Source: Prochlorococcus marinus str. MIT 1214
GTDB lineage: Bacteria > Cyanobacteriota > Cyanobacteriia > PCC-6307 > Cyanobiaceae
Direction: 5' to 3'
DNA: 64,000 nucleotides
NCBI RefSeq assembly: GCF_027359355.1
Contig: NZ_CP114777.1
Coordinates: 62,001 to 126,000, forward strand
The translations under genes and the position numbers were made by a program. Shown here piece after piece: positions 63,919-64,000 of this stretch (its first letter is position 1; each line of letters begins with the position of its first letter). A model generated the notes under the pieces. The model made no database searches, was not told the origin of the DNA, and saw only the letters and a list, made by a program, of their open reading frames with translations.

Positions 63919-64000
63919 CTAATTCCCACCTAGATACCCACCATATGCACCGGATGACGGATAAGAGGTGGAAGCGCTCCCGGCAATTCCTTGAATATTA
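63919..64000 (-). CDS. 3' end of a Gly/Ser/Tyr-rich protein, cut by the window edge
   Basis: Only the last 26 residues are visible: ...IQGIAGSASTSYPSSGAYGG, then YLGGN and the stop TAG (63919-63921). The Gly-Ser-Tyr richness suggests a flexible or surface protein tail. The rest lies beyond the window, so identity is unknown. Confidence 0.4.
   Translation of the reverse strand, partial: NIQGIAGSASTSYPSSGAYGGYLGGN

Overview
The window looks like a chromosomal segment of a marine picocyanobacterium of the genus Prochlorococcus, probably a low-light-adapted lineage with a low-GC genome (NATL-like). The reasons are a Pcb chlorophyll a/b antenna gene without any phycobilisome gene, a CrtL-type lycopene cyclase, a B12-dependent class II ribonucleotide reductase, a Psb32-like TPM protein, many cyanobacterial DUF families (DUF1350, DUF2389, DUF2811, DUF3531, DUF1543, DUF92), strong AT richness, very tight gene packing, and frequent TTG/GTG starts with few Shine-Dalgarno sites. 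The strain assignment is inference; the genus-level call is firmer.

Layout. 1-7.5 kb: 3' end of acetyl-CoA synthetase (acs), a DUF1350 hydrolase, a DnaQ-like exonuclease, hisS, UDP-glucose dehydrogenase and small proteins. 7.5-12.9 kb: the pcb antenna gene with a clear terminator, a GltS-like symporter, a GST, a GIY-YIG-like membrane protein and small hypotheticals. 12.9-18.5 kb: an SDR overlapping lycopene cyclase, a protochlorophyllide-reductase-like SDR, an MscS channel, an isochorismatase-like hydrolase and a Fur-family regulator. 18.5-23.7 kb: the radical SAM protein ArsS, then a divergent trio (StpA-like sugar-phosphate phosphatase facing an unrecognised 513-aa protein that overlaps a NahK-like kinase). 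This trio is the best candidate here for an undescribed small pathway. 24.4-29.1 kb: the direct-sulfhydrylation methionine pair metY-metA, an FAD oxidase and CbiX. 29.1-35.7 kb: DUF2811, GMC oxidoreductase, a secreted pentapeptide protein, a GT39-type membrane glycosyltransferase, tRNA-Ser(UGA) and small proteins.

35.8-60.9 kb is mostly housekeeping: nrdJ, prfC, a CPP1-like protein, hslO, an ABC ATPase, DUF3531-rsmE, a VTE6-like DUF92 protein, an aspC-phnD-phnC-phnE-SGNH transcription unit (phosphonate/phosphite uptake), a family-4 uracil-DNA glycosylase, ispG, a C-terminal processing protease, nadA, a metallophosphoesterase with a non-standard start, psb32-like, a MidA methyltransferase, aroB and purK.

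60.9-64 kb changes character: less coding, richer in GC, small orphan ORFs, two families of short repeats (dyads of TGGT-N3-ACCA and a 28-29 bp period CTGTATA..TGGCCTA repeat), a long hairpin and an M28 peptidase. It looks like the edge of a variable region. No insertion sequence, integrase, rRNA gene or CRISPR array was recognised. Several short genes of 40-60 residues were found by reading the intergenic DNA directly.
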